From a virus, in IMG/VR virus record IMGVR_UViG_3300003872_000001, positions 43,323 to 107,322 of that record: a DNA stretch of 64,000 bases, one strand, 5' to 3'. Below the pieces are notes generated by a model. The model did no database searches and had not been told where the DNA came from. It was given only the letters and a program-made list of their open reading frames with translations. Below are positions 37,046-46,546 of the stretch, in pieces; the stretch's first letter is position 1, and each line of letters opens with the position of its first letter. The translations under genes and the position numbers were made by a program.

Positions 37046-39217
37046 ATGATCGGGAGAACTAATAATGTAAATCCAAAATTAAAACTTAAATCAGGTATTT
37101 TAAAAAATCAGAATGATCAAACTAACGAGAAAATTGATAGTCTTAATATAATAGATAGTAAATGGGTAAATACTATGTTTATGATTCCTAATTCAGACTT
37201 ACCAACTAAGACAGACATGCAATATAGGTATTGGTCTACAGCTGATGATAAGTTTACTGATACTTCACTAGGTGGCTCCATAGCTATCAATGCTAGGCCA
37301 CAGTTTACTCCTTATGCAGACATTCCATCTAAAGGAAGGATATCTTCTCGTCATGATGTTACTATCAATGGTAGAACCGGCGATTACGGTATGGGTAGAT
37401 ATTATAGTGAAGCCATTGACGATAATAGTGAATTGGTATACCTCACATTCGGCATACCTAGATTTAACTCAATATTCGATTTCTTTAGTAAAAGTGTTGA
37501 CTATGTTGATAGTGTTGTTGCTAATACAGGTAGAAGCCCAATAGGGTACCGTGCTGGTCAACTTATGGGTGATGTAGCTATGTTAGTTGCATTCCCAGTT
37601 ATAACTCTTTCAATATGGTTTACTAAGACTGTAATAGGATTCCTAACTGGACATGGTGCATTTGATTATTATTATATAGAAGAAACTATGCATACGTATT
37701 GGGGTACAGTTAATACCATAGTTACTCAAATGGCTACAGAATTAGGTATACTTATTCCTGAACTTATACAAAGTGAAAGTTCTCAATCCGATAAGATCGG
37801 TACTAACTATAAATTTAATCAAACTGCACTTAACAACTTAAAAGCATTAATGCCAGGAATTATCGGACCTAATAACTATATAGATGTATTTGCTATAGCT
37901 ACTAGAGCACAAACTATGGCTGATCAACAAATGTTACGTGATCGTGCGTTATTCGAAAGTAAACAACCACATGTAGATGGGTTATTTGGATATCTTAAAC
38001 GAAAATTTAGTTCAGATGGAAGTGGCGATCCGGGATCAACCACACTGGATGCTATAAACTCAGCTATATCATTTGAAACTTTTATTAAAAAATTTACTAC
38101 TGATCCTTCTTATCCTTTTGCTAAAGAAGTTAAAGGTTCAGTTGATATGAATACTAACACACCTAAGCCAGGCAGTAAAAACACTATACCAACCAATAAG
38201 AAAAATGCACGTTTCGTACAGGGACCACAAGGACGTTATAAAAATACTGGTAATGATCCAAGTGCTCTACTTAAATTTACTAAAGCATTAGACAGTGCAG
38301 TAAGAGGTGGCGGGGAATTTGCAATATTCAAAGTCGACTATAGTGGTAGTGTGAGTGAATCTTTTTCTAATAGTACGAGTGAAATTGGAACATCTGAAAA
38401 ATTAAAATCTTTAGCTAAAAAAAGTAGAGATGTGCGTTTTGACTTATCAGGCGGAAACATTTTAGGTGATACTGTAGGTAAGATATTCGGATATGCAAAA
38501 GACACTATCATGGGTGCATTAGATAGTGTGACTTTTGGAGCATCTAATGTAGTACAAACTTTACTAGGCGGAGGATATATAAACATTCCTAAAAAATGGG
38601 ATGACTCATCATATAGTGCACCTTCGACTAATTATAAGATACAACTTGTATCACCTTATGCTAACCAAATAAGTCAATTACAAAATATTTACATACCATT
38701 AGCATTATTATTAGCAGGAGCCTTACCACAAGCTACAGGTAGAGCAAGTTATACTTCTCCTTATTTATGTAAACTATTTAATAAAGGTAAGCAAACCATT
38801 GATTTAGGAATGATCACTAGTGTTACTATTTCTAGGGGCACATCTAATCTTGCATTTAATAAATTTAAACAAGCATTAGCTATTGATGTTAGTTTTACTG
38901 TTACTGATTTTAGTAATTTATTAACATCTCCTGTCCCGGTATCTATCTTCCAAACATTCTCTCCGGAGTTACAGGATGATACACCGTTCAGTAAGTTTAT
39001 AGCAACAATATGTAGTAGAGACTTACTAACATCAAAATATGCTGTTCCTAAAGCTAAAATAAATCTATCTAGAAAGATTATGAATATGGAACAAACATTT
39101 AGTCCTAATAGTTGGGGACTATTAGCTGGTGAATCACTAAGGGGATTGTTGGGCGGAGCGGCTGCAGATTCAAGTCTAGCTAGCGGTACTCAATCTAACC
39201 AATATCCTTCACTATGA
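37046..39217 (+). CDS. Large tail or baseplate structural protein, 723 residues
   Basis: AAGGAGG precedes the ATG. Hydrophobic segment GQLMGDVAMLVAFPVITLSI near residue 175-200. The C-terminal 200 residues contain KIQLVSPYANQISQLQNIY, then LALLLAGALP, GRASYTSPYLCKLFNKGKQT and DLGMITSVTISRG, a pattern found in baseplate/tail proteins of several large contractile-tailed phages. The role is assigned only as structural. The region around 345-390 is Pro/Asn/Lys-rich linker. Confidence 0.6.
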   Translation: MIGRTNNVNPKLKLKSGILKNQNDQTNEKIDSLNIIDSKWVNTMFMIPNSDLPTKTDMQYRYWSTADDKFTDTSLGGSIAINARPQFTPYADIPSKGRISSRHDVTINGRTGDYGMGRYYSEAIDDNSELVYLTFGIPRFNSIFDFFSKSVDYVDSVVANTGRSPIGYRAGQLMGDVAMLVAFPVITLSIWFTKTVIGFLTGHGAFDYYYIEETMHTYWGTVNTIVTQMATELGILIPELIQSESSQSDKIGTNYKFNQTALNNLKALMPGIIGPNNYIDVFAIATRAQTMADQQMLRDRALFESKQPHVDGLFGYLKRKFSSDGSGDPGSTTLDAINSAISFETFIKKFTTDPSYPFAKEVKGSVDMNTNTPKPGSKNTIPTNKKNARFVQGPQGRYKNTGNDPSALLKFTKALDSAVRGGGEFAIFKVDYSGSVSESFSNSTSEIGTSEKLKSLAKKSRDVRFDLSGGNILGDTVGKIFGYAKDTIMGALDSVTFGASNVVQTLLGGGYINIPKKWDDSSYSAPSTNYKIQLVSPYANQISQLQNIYIPLALLLAGALPQATGRASYTSPYLCKLFNKGKQTIDLGMITSVTISRGTSNLAFNKFKQALAIDVSFTVTDFSNLLTSPVPVSIFQTFSPELQDDTPFSKFIATICSRDLLTSKYAVPKAKINLSRKIMNMEQTFSPNSWGLLAGESLRGLLGGAAADSSLASGTQSNQYPSL

Positions 39218-39279
39218 GTAATTCATCACATTAGAATAGATCGTGCCTTCTAGGTACCTTAAAATGAATATAAAGACTA

Positions 39280-39313
39280 TATAACACTAGTAGCCATAGC
39301 TACTAGTGTTATA
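39280..39313. terminator. Bidirectional hairpin between convergent genes
   Basis: 15-bp stem TATAACACTAGTAGC and GCTACTAGTGTTATA with loop CATA, between the 723-residue gene and the 363-residue minus-strand gene. Confidence 0.8.
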
Positions 39314-39314
39314 C

Positions 39315-40406
39315 TTATATTTTATGTAGAATACTCATAATAAGACTACTTCTGCTATTAGTAGTAACATTGTTAGTTGGTGCTGTGGGCATAGAAAAAT
39401 CATTTTCTGTTTTATGCACTGCAATTGATCCCATAAATAAATTATTTTTTACACGATAATAATTAGTGTTGCCTTGACTATCTGTTTTCCAAGAAGGATC
39501 ATAACTATCTAACCCACTAGTAATATTCTCATATGTGTAATTACTACTAGTAGCATCTTTTTTTGTTCCAGATAAATTAGACATTACATTATCTATATTA
39601 CCTTTAGTATTAACACGTGCTACACTACGTTCATTTTCAGGCATAGAGTCAGTAATAGCTTTATTAAGCATTATCTTATCATATACTTTACTACTACCTA
39701 TTTTCCCAACGGAACCACTTATGGCACTCATCATACCAGATTTGTCTATTACGCCTTTAGCAAATTTTTCTATACTACTACAATCTAGCCAGTTTAATAA
39801 ACTTTTATTAGTTAAAAAATCTAATAGACCACTTATATCTAATCCGCCCATATGAAAACAACTTGTTAATGTTGACATAAGATTATTTTTACTCATAATG
39901 GTACTACCAACATGGCTATTCAAATCAGACATAACATTACCTTTAATAATAGGTGTTAAAGCTGATATGTCTAATCCTGGATGACTTGTTTTAGCTATTG
40001 TTAATTTAGCATGAATCATTTTATCTAGTTTACTATTTTGAAGTGAAGATAATGTTACACTATGTGTGTTTTCTTTACTAGCACTGGTATTCGATAGTAC
40101 ACTATCAATTCCTACAGTAGGTGTTAGAGAAGAATCTCTACTTACATTAGTTTTACTAGATAATTCTTTTTTATTAGCTGGTGTAGTTACAGAACCATTA
40201 TATAGTGCATTAGTCGGGCTAGACACTATACCGTGTTTGGGATGCTCATTATTAACCATAGCTTTATTAGCTGCAGTTTTACTAGGACTTAACTCTTGAC
40301 TACCCACACTTGCTTTATTAGTTATACTGTCTTTTTTATTCTCAAAACTTACCTGATTAAGTTTCGTTATTGTTTCAACATTTAGTCTTTTTGTAATAAT
40401 AGCCAT
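39315..40406 (-). CDS. Unknown Ser/Asn-rich protein, probably virion
   Basis: 363 residues. The first 130 residues are low complexity (Ser, Thr, Lys, Asn); the middle has helical repeats with repeated LDISxL segments (GLDISALTPII and GLDISGLLDFL); the C-terminus is Ser/Thr-rich. AAGGAG precedes the ATG. No family recognised. Located between two structural genes. Confidence 0.5.
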   Translation of the reverse strand: MAIITKRLNVETITKLNQVSFENKKDSITNKASVGSQELSPSKTAANKAMVNNEHPKHGIVSSPTNALYNGSVTTPANKKELSSKTNVSRDSSLTPTVGIDSVLSNTSASKENTHSVTLSSLQNSKLDKMIHAKLTIAKTSHPGLDISALTPIIKGNVMSDLNSHVGSTIMSKNNLMSTLTSCFHMGGLDISGLLDFLTNKSLLNWLDCSSIEKFAKGVIDKSGMMSAISGSVGKIGSSKVYDKIMLNKAITDSMPENERSVARVNTKGNIDNVMSNLSGTKKDATSSNYTYENITSGLDSYDPSWKTDSQGNTNYYRVKNNLFMGSIAVHKTENDFSMPTAPTNNVTTNSRSSLIMSILHKI

Positions 40407-40464
40407 TATATAACTCCTTATCTTTTTTCATGAAAATAAGAAATAATGAACTAACAGTAAATAG

Positions 40465-40493
40465 TTGATTCTAGAAAAAATTAAGTACATAAT
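40465..40493 (+). promoter_or_regulatory. Early-type promoter, copy 2
   Basis: TTGATT at 40465, 17-bp spacer CTAGAAAAAATTAAGTA, and CATAAT at 40488-40493. Spacer and flanks match the other three copies. Drives the 142-residue gene and the structured RNA after it. Confidence 0.7.
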
Positions 40494-40548
40494 ATTAATA
40501 TGAAGAGTATGTAATGTACTTGGAATATTTCAAGTTAAGGAGACAGAT

Positions 40549-40977
40549 ATGTCTATTGAATTCGATAAGGATAAGTTTGATGTCACAATATCAAATGGTG
40601 TGGCTAATATCACATATACAGATAAAGAGGCGTTCTTTAAGAACACTAAAATTCCTAAAAAGGTTCTTAAGGAAGTATTCGATTATGAGAATGAATACAT
40701 CCTGGCTGCAAACATAGAGGGTGCAAAGCAAGCCAAGAACTTGATGGGAGAAAACAAAAACCTAGATGAAGTAGTGACGGAACTTCCATTTTCACCATCG
40801 GCACGTGGTAAGGTTACGGTAGTAGGTAAACGATCACAAAAATTCCGAAGTCCAAAAGATGGTAGTGAGATTGTAAAATCCACACTAAGGACAATCGTTA
40901 AAAATCCATTCTTAAAAGTAAGTGACTCTAAGATAAAAGAACTCACCAAGGATATGACTGAGACACTTCTATCATAG
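40549..40977 (+). CDS. Unknown early-type protein, 142 residues
   Basis: AAGGAG 9 nt before the ATG, about 55 nt after an early-type promoter. A basic stretch (GKVTVVGKRSQKFRSPK) suggests nucleic-acid or host-protein contact. Base and codon use look less AT-rich than neighbouring structural genes, hinting at a different origin or strong expression. It sits alone on the plus strand between minus-strand tail genes. No family recognised. Confidence 0.6.
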   Translation: MSIEFDKDKFDVTISNGVANITYTDKEAFFKNTKIPKKVLKEVFDYENEYILAANIEGAKQAKNLMGENKNLDEVVTELPFSPSARGKVTVVGKRSQKFRSPKDGSEIVKSTLRTIVKNPFLKVSDSKIKELTKDMTETLLS

Positions 40978-41338
40978 TCCGTAAATTCTACCCAGCTATA
41001 GTTTACATATAGTATGGTTGTTTAGCTGCATAAGCCACTTGTTAAATCGTAAAAGAAAGAGTGCACATATCCTACAACTCTAGAAGTTTAGTAGAGATCA
41101 AGTGATTTCGAAATGATGAAGGATAAATCTTGTGTTTAGTCATAAGAAGATTAGACACAAGCAGTTCATAAAGAGAACGGATACTATGTAACGAATAGTA
41201 TCGAATACACATAAGATAGACCTTAGTTACTCTTTACTCTTAAGAGTAACTCAATAACCTATTGATAATACTCTACATTAGGGTTCTAAATAGGTAATAC
41301 TTAATACTGTAGGCTGCAGAATAAGATAAGTATACGTA
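40978..41338 (+). ncRNA. Structured untranslated region with group I intron-like 3' domain
   Basis: 361 nt with no gene after the 142-residue ORF. Blocks shared with the two RNA polymerase introns are present: GCAGTTCATAA-AGAGAACGG near 41168, followed by a short stem loop and TGTAACGAA, and TCAAGTGATTTCGAAAT near 41099 resembling the TCAAGTGAG...ATCGAAATG of the introns. The GTTCAACGACTA and GATATAGTC blocks are missing, so this is not a complete intron of the same kind. A deleted intron or a repurposed stable RNA are the options. It ends at a hairpin terminator. Confidence 0.5.
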
Positions 41339-41370
41339 TATACACTAGTAGCATATGCTACTAGTGTATA
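41339..41370. terminator. Long perfect palindrome terminator
   Basis: Perfect 16-bp arms TATACACTAGTAGCAT and ATGCTACTAGTGTATA with no spare loop bases, followed on the plus strand by TTATTTTTTTT. Ends the early transcript and sits 10 nt from the end of the tail tube gene. Confidence 0.8.
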
Positions 41371-41379
41371 TTATTTTTT

Positions 41380-42249
41380 TTAGTAGTCGTTAAAACCTAC
41401 TTTAGATGCAGTAACATTAGCGTCCGCTCCATCTTTATTAGGTACAATCATATCAGTGTCAGGTATTTTATTAAGTACACTTAACGCTGACAATGTTGTT
41501 TGTCCTAAGTCCAAAACATTTTCATTGTTCATAGTTATACCAGTCCAGTCAATAGAAAGTTCTTTACCTTCTCCGGCTGAATTCATATTCCTTTGCCCAG
41601 TTCTTTCGCCGTTTGATTTAGGCATCATATTAACTCTTAGCCAAGCATCAACTACAACCTTTTGAGTAATATCAGGTTCTATAAATAACACCGTACCGGT
41701 ATAAAAATCTGGAGTATAAATACCAATAGTATCCATATTTTTAATTAAATTAGATACTAATGGTTTTTTAGTATCAGGATCCATCATACCATATCGGATT
41801 AGAATATCAAAGAACTTAGTAATAGCTTTATTAGCTTTTTCTTTATAAGTTGTAGCTAATGAACTTCTAGCTCTTTTGACATCAGTTATTGACTCTTGTT
41901 GTTCACCGCCACCGCCAATTGGTGTTTCATCAAATTCAACTGTTAAACCTGAAGTTAAACCAGTTATAGTTAATGGATGAAGTTCTATAAGAGCTTTATA
42001 CGTAGCTATCCATTTTGCCGTGTCTTGCATATATTGAAAAAATCCAGGTGTTCGCAGAACGATCGGGATTACATTATTCGATACATATGACGCATTCGAT
42101 ATCCATTCGTCATATACTTTACCATCAGCAGCGATAGTACCTATCTTAGGCATATATCCTTGCTGTCCACCATCAACTAAGTTTGCGGTTGGTGCAGCTT
42201 CTGCAAAAAGTTTATTCTTTTCTAAAACAGCATTTTTTAATCTTGCCAT
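41380..42249 (-). CDS. Tail tube protein
   Basis: 289 residues, matching the size of phiKZ-type tail tube proteins, and directly downstream of the sheath gene, as in those phages. Strand-rich segments around residues 95-115 and 160-215, and an insert with GGGGEQQ near 115. It would form the inner tube through which DNA passes. The assignment rests on length, position after the sheath and general pattern; there is no short diagnostic motif. Confidence 0.7.
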   Translation of the reverse strand: MARLKNAVLEKNKLFAEAAPTANLVDGGQQGYMPKIGTIAADGKVYDEWISNASYVSNNVIPIVLRTPGFFQYMQDTAKWIATYKALIELHPLTITGLTSGLTVEFDETPIGGGGEQQESITDVKRARSSLATTYKEKANKAITKFFDILIRYGMMDPDTKKPLVSNLIKNMDTIGIYTPDFYTGTVLFIEPDITQKVVVDAWLRVNMMPKSNGERTGQRNMNSAGEGKELSIDWTGITMNNENVLDLGQTTLSALSVLNKIPDTDMIVPNKDGADANVTASKVGFNDY

Positions 42250-42328
42250 ATTAAATCCTTTTTTATTTTTTGTAGAACTTAAGAAAGCCCTATTTAGTTC
42301 CTTTTAAAAGGAACTTATAGATGAGTGA

Positions 42329-44503
42329 TTATTTTTTAGCTAAATCACTTAAACGATGAGCTTCTATTGTTGTTACCTGAACAGAAAGCATATTAGAGCT
42401 GTAGATACTTATTATCAAATTCCAACTATATCCACGTTGTATATCAGCATCTGTAAATACAACTTCTGGAATAATTACAAACATACCTGCAAATCGATCT
42501 TTAATATTTAGGTTAACAAAATCTACAACTTGTTGTGCGAATTCTGCTTTAGTAAGAGCCACAGAGCCAGTGAAGTTACGCCATGCCCAGTCAGCTACTT
42601 TTTGTAATGTACAAATTGCTGCAACTGTAAACCAACTATTAAGAACAGAAGTATCATTATCATACACAGTTTGAATAGCAGGGAAACTATATTGTCGTCT
42701 ATCATATGGTTGTGCCCATACTAAACCACTATTCCATAAGACTGGCTTAATACCTGCTGGTATGAATTTTGGTTCATAATCTATTAATTCTGTTAATATA
42801 TTTCCTGGAGCTTTATCAAATAGATAAACTGGATTCCATTTACCATCGCCTGCACCCATCATTTTAGATGATTTAATAAGAAGGCTGTAAGTAGCAGGTA
42901 TTGCATCTTGTGTACTATTATCAGGCATCTTTCCTGTACCAGCAACTAAAACACCTCTCATAACAGATGTACCAAAATATGTTGATTCCGGAGTTAACTT
43001 CAATCGAGTTTTTAGTGCAACAGCAATAGCTCTTTCATCACTGAGTGGTAATGTCTTTGTACCTAATGAAGCATCATGTGTACCCATAATAACTGCGGTA
43101 TCTTTTCTAACAGCTATAAAATTACATAATTCTTCTTTAGTTGGTAATGTAAAACCTGAATCATACATAACACTTTCGACATTGATTGCCAAATCCATTA
43201 CAGTACTATTTATATCTAAATATTTCTGCATTTCAGCAACTACTAATTTTTCAAACATTTCATTTGATAGCGTACCATCCGAACCACCATTCATAAAGAT
43301 AGGTGTTTTATAAGAAAATTGTGTTACAGTTTCACCTTTAGTAGGTGTTACATTATTGTCTACTATCAAGCTAAAGTAGTTGATAGATTTACTAGATTCA
43401 GCATTAAAAATATCAAGTAGATAAAATTGTTCTGGGTTCTTAGCAAGTGTAGTGCCAGTATCGGCAAAGTCAAACCATGTGGATGTTGCAGCACTTAAGC
43501 CATCTTCCCAAACAGTAGGAGTATTGCTAACGTATTTAGCTTCTTCCGCCATAACTAAACCTAATACAAGTTCATAATTCTCTTTATAAAATTTCCTATT
43601 ACCAAAATCACTATATTTAAGAGGTAGTAATGGGTTACCTTCGTTGAACCAGTTGTTATCAAAAACAGCATCAAAATCATATCGTGCTTGAGTTAATGGA
43701 TTTATCGCTTTTTCTCTAAATGTAAACATTACACTTGGTTCACCGTACAATGATCTCATTCTAACAGGTGTAGCATTAGGATTTGGTCGTTCGAATAAAG
43801 ATAAGTTATATGGTAATGCTTGATTAGCTGTTAGCAATCTGTCATCTATATTATCATGAAGAACTTTATCTATACTAAAGCCAATATTGTTATATGCTTC
43901 ACCCTGATATGCAGCTACAAATTCTAGTATAGGATACATAGTTGAAGTAGTTGCTGTACCAGTTGAAGTTTTTCCTTTTAGGTTACCTGCTTTAGATTTA
44001 GCAGTACCAAATGTATACATTGGGTCAGTCATAACTTCAGTTACTATATTAACTTTATGACCACTAATCGTAGGTGTGGTAGTATTAGCTATCGGGTCAC
44101 CGTTAGTGTCTAGTACATAATCACCTGTTGATGTTCTTTTATAATTAGGGATTTGATCCGCTACTATATCTAAATAAACTACTATATTAGATTTAATACC
44201 AGCATCAGTAGGTATAACTCGCTGAGCCATAACTGTAGAACCAGCTCCGACAGCACCAGTTAAAAATCTAGTAGAATGATTATAATACTGTTTATTCATA
44301 TCAAATGTTTCTTCGCCATACATAAGTAACATAGGTCCACCAGCTGTAAGTGTAGGGACTGTTGTTCCTTTTCTAGCAAAAATGAAACTTTTCAATAGAT
44401 GTTGCGGTATTTCTAATGCACCAGGTTTAATAACTCTGGTACTAAGGTCATCAGTACCTAAGCTCTTATTCATTGGGGAACTAGAGATAATATTTAAAGA
44501 CAT
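42329..44503 (-). CDS. Contractile tail sheath protein
   Basis: 724 residues, about the size of phiKZ-type sheath proteins (near 700). The N-terminus shows the sheath pattern ALEIPQHLLKSFIFARKGT...GGPMLLMYGEETFD...QYYNHSTRFLTGAVGAGS. The C-terminal part has the conserved sheath core, including a VADWAWRNFTG helix and ending IISIYSSNMLSVQVTTIEAHRLSD. It contracts to drive the tube through the host envelope. AAGGAG precedes the ATG. The operon reads sheath then tube. Confidence 0.8.
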   Translation of the reverse strand: MSLNIISSSPMNKSLGTDDLSTRVIKPGALEIPQHLLKSFIFARKGTTVPTLTAGGPMLLMYGEETFDMNKQYYNHSTRFLTGAVGAGSTVMAQRVIPTDAGIKSNIVVYLDIVADQIPNYKRTSTGDYVLDTNGDPIANTTTPTISGHKVNIVTEVMTDPMYTFGTAKSKAGNLKGKTSTGTATTSTMYPILEFVAAYQGEAYNNIGFSIDKVLHDNIDDRLLTANQALPYNLSLFERPNPNATPVRMRSLYGEPSVMFTFREKAINPLTQARYDFDAVFDNNWFNEGNPLLPLKYSDFGNRKFYKENYELVLGLVMAEEAKYVSNTPTVWEDGLSAATSTWFDFADTGTTLAKNPEQFYLLDIFNAESSKSINYFSLIVDNNVTPTKGETVTQFSYKTPIFMNGGSDGTLSNEMFEKLVVAEMQKYLDINSTVMDLAINVESVMYDSGFTLPTKEELCNFIAVRKDTAVIMGTHDASLGTKTLPLSDERAIAVALKTRLKLTPESTYFGTSVMRGVLVAGTGKMPDNSTQDAIPATYSLLIKSSKMMGAGDGKWNPVYLFDKAPGNILTELIDYEPKFIPAGIKPVLWNSGLVWAQPYDRRQYSFPAIQTVYDNDTSVLNSWFTVAAICTLQKVADWAWRNFTGSVALTKAEFAQQVVDFVNLNIKDRFAGMFVIIPEVVFTDADIQRGYSWNLIISIYSSNMLSVQVTTIEAHRLSDLAKK

Positions 44504-44647
44504 GTTGTCTCCTTATTAATTTATTTCTTTAAGGTTAATTAAAACCAAGAGTATATGCATACTCATTAGTGTAATTCTACACTATATCACATGTGATAGT
44601 TTGTTTTGTAACAAATTCTCAACTAAATGAAAAATTTTAACTAGATA

Positions 44648-46447
44648 TTAGTAGAATTTACTTATAGATTCTGTTTTAGTAGTGGTGTCTAATATAGCCC
44701 TTAATACATCACCAGTTTTCAATTTTATACAAGTATTAGGTTCTGTATTATTTACATTAGGATTAACTATATCGTCTAATGTTCCATTTATAGGGTTATA
44801 AATCATAAAGTTATTAGAATCAGTATAATTAGTTTTAAAGATAACTGAATTGGTATTTACAAGATCAACTTTTTGTAAATCACTATTTCTAAAGGCTTTT
44901 GGTACTCTCACACCATCCAACCATATTTTTTCTTTTATATTATAGTCTTTGCTTATAGCGCTTGTACCGCCCATAACAGTAACACGACCATCATGTTGGT
45001 CTACTAATGTTGCATTACCTAATCCGGTTAATGGTACCTTTGTAACTGTAGTTACAGCTTTCGTAGTGAAATTTATAGATTTTAATATTGAACCTCCTAC
45101 TGGAAGATATATGGCTTCATCCACACCAGTCATAACTATTCCGTTTGTTTTACCTAAAGGTATGGTTTCATCAGCTAATGTTATAGTTTGTTTAAACTGG
45201 ACAGTATTAGTATAAGCATCAAAATCGTATATATCAAATACTACATCTCCATTATTATTAACTGTATTAATTACTAATAAGTTATTAGGTAATAATTTTA
45301 TCCACATATTACTTTTATTATTATATAATGTAACATTAGGTAAAGTTTTAACAATATTTAATCTTTGAGTACTCCTATCATAATTTGCTAATACAAATTG
45401 TCCATTACTAACCATCGGTATCTGTTTAGTATATATTTCATTAGTTACCATAAATGGTGGCATAAGATTATTAGTAGTATCATACATAAACTTTGTTTTA
45501 TTTGCATATGTAAAATTCTTATCTATTATATCAAATTCATTAATAGTAACTGTGTTTAATGTAATTTCATTAGTTAAATAACTACCATCACCAACCATAC
45601 TTAAAAGAGTTATTGTATAAGTATTATTATCGGCTAATAACTCTCCGGGTATTAAAACTCTGGGAGCTGTTGGTAATATGTTTTTACTATATATAGGATC
45701 TTTTGTAAATGTGTCAAATACCTCTAATTTTATAACACCATAGTCTTTATATTGGTTAACTTTTTTAAAATTAATTATATAATCATTATAAGGATATACT
45801 CTATTATTATTGGTATTAGTTATTTCATAATTAAACAAATTATTAGATAGTATAATGTTTCTTATACCAGCTCTACTAGTCATCCCACTACCTGTACCAT
45901 GTATAGCTATAATTTTTAACATAGCTAAATTATATAAATTGATATCTGCCTTATTGATAGTAATACTAGTTAGGTTAGTAGTATCAGCTAAAGAAGCAAA
46001 TACTACATCACCTGTGCCATTGTATATTACCCAATCTGTTAAACTATGACCTTCTAATGTACTTTTAAAAGTACTAGTTTTAATCGTAAAAGTAGATTTA
46101 CTTTTATCTTTTATTTCATCTTCATTTATATAAACCATAGGAGTATCAATAACCACATCTACATTTATCAATAAGGTACTTGCATTATCTTCCACACTAC
46201 CTCTCACTGGCACCAAATCACTCCAACCTGAACTCGTATTATTATTAAAGAATCTTTCTGCTCTGATATAATATACAGCGTTAGTAGGTGGTGTTATATT
46301 ACTATAATATATATCTAAGAATTCTGTACTATTATAAAGACTATCTAACTTAATAGTCATTGCAGCATCACCCCAAACTTCCCATGATGTTTGGATATGA
46401 TCTACATTATTAATAGGTACCCATTTCTTAATTTTAAGTGTAATCAT
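44648..46447 (-). CDS. Probable tail fibre or tail-associated beta-rich protein
   Basis: 599 residues, almost entirely beta strands. The N-terminal 200 residues look like two or three Ig/fibronectin-like modules (TSWEVWGDAAMT...YYIRAERFFNN). The C-terminal 300 residues contain repeated strand units that resemble a kelch or propeller repeat (DGRVTVMGGTSAISKDYNIKE near residue 495). AGGAG precedes the ATG. Position beside the sheath supports a tail role in surface binding. Not assigned to a named family. Confidence 0.55.
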   Translation of the reverse strand: MITLKIKKWVPINNVDHIQTSWEVWGDAAMTIKLDSLYNSTEFLDIYYSNITPPTNAVYYIRAERFFNNNTSSGWSDLVPVRGSVEDNASTLLINVDVVIDTPMVYINEDEIKDKSKSTFTIKTSTFKSTLEGHSLTDWVIYNGTGDVVFASLADTTNLTSITINKADINLYNLAMLKIIAIHGTGSGMTSRAGIRNIILSNNLFNYEITNTNNNRVYPYNDYIINFKKVNQYKDYGVIKLEVFDTFTKDPIYSKNILPTAPRVLIPGELLADNNTYTITLLSMVGDGSYLTNEITLNTVTINEFDIIDKNFTYANKTKFMYDTTNNLMPPFMVTNEIYTKQIPMVSNGQFVLANYDRSTQRLNIVKTLPNVTLYNNKSNMWIKLLPNNLLVINTVNNNGDVVFDIYDFDAYTNTVQFKQTITLADETIPLGKTNGIVMTGVDEAIYLPVGGSILKSINFTTKAVTTVTKVPLTGLGNATLVDQHDGRVTVMGGTSAISKDYNIKEKIWLDGVRVPKAFRNSDLQKVDLVNTNSVIFKTNYTDSNNFMIYNPINGTLDDIVNPNVNNTEPNTCIKLKTGDVLRAILDTTTKTESISKFY

Positions 46448-46546
46448 ATCTATCTCCTGTAATTTGAATATTCAACTAATTATCACCACCCCTCGTAAAA
46501 AATCAAATATTCTCTAATACTATGAGTACATAAATAAGGAAATAAA

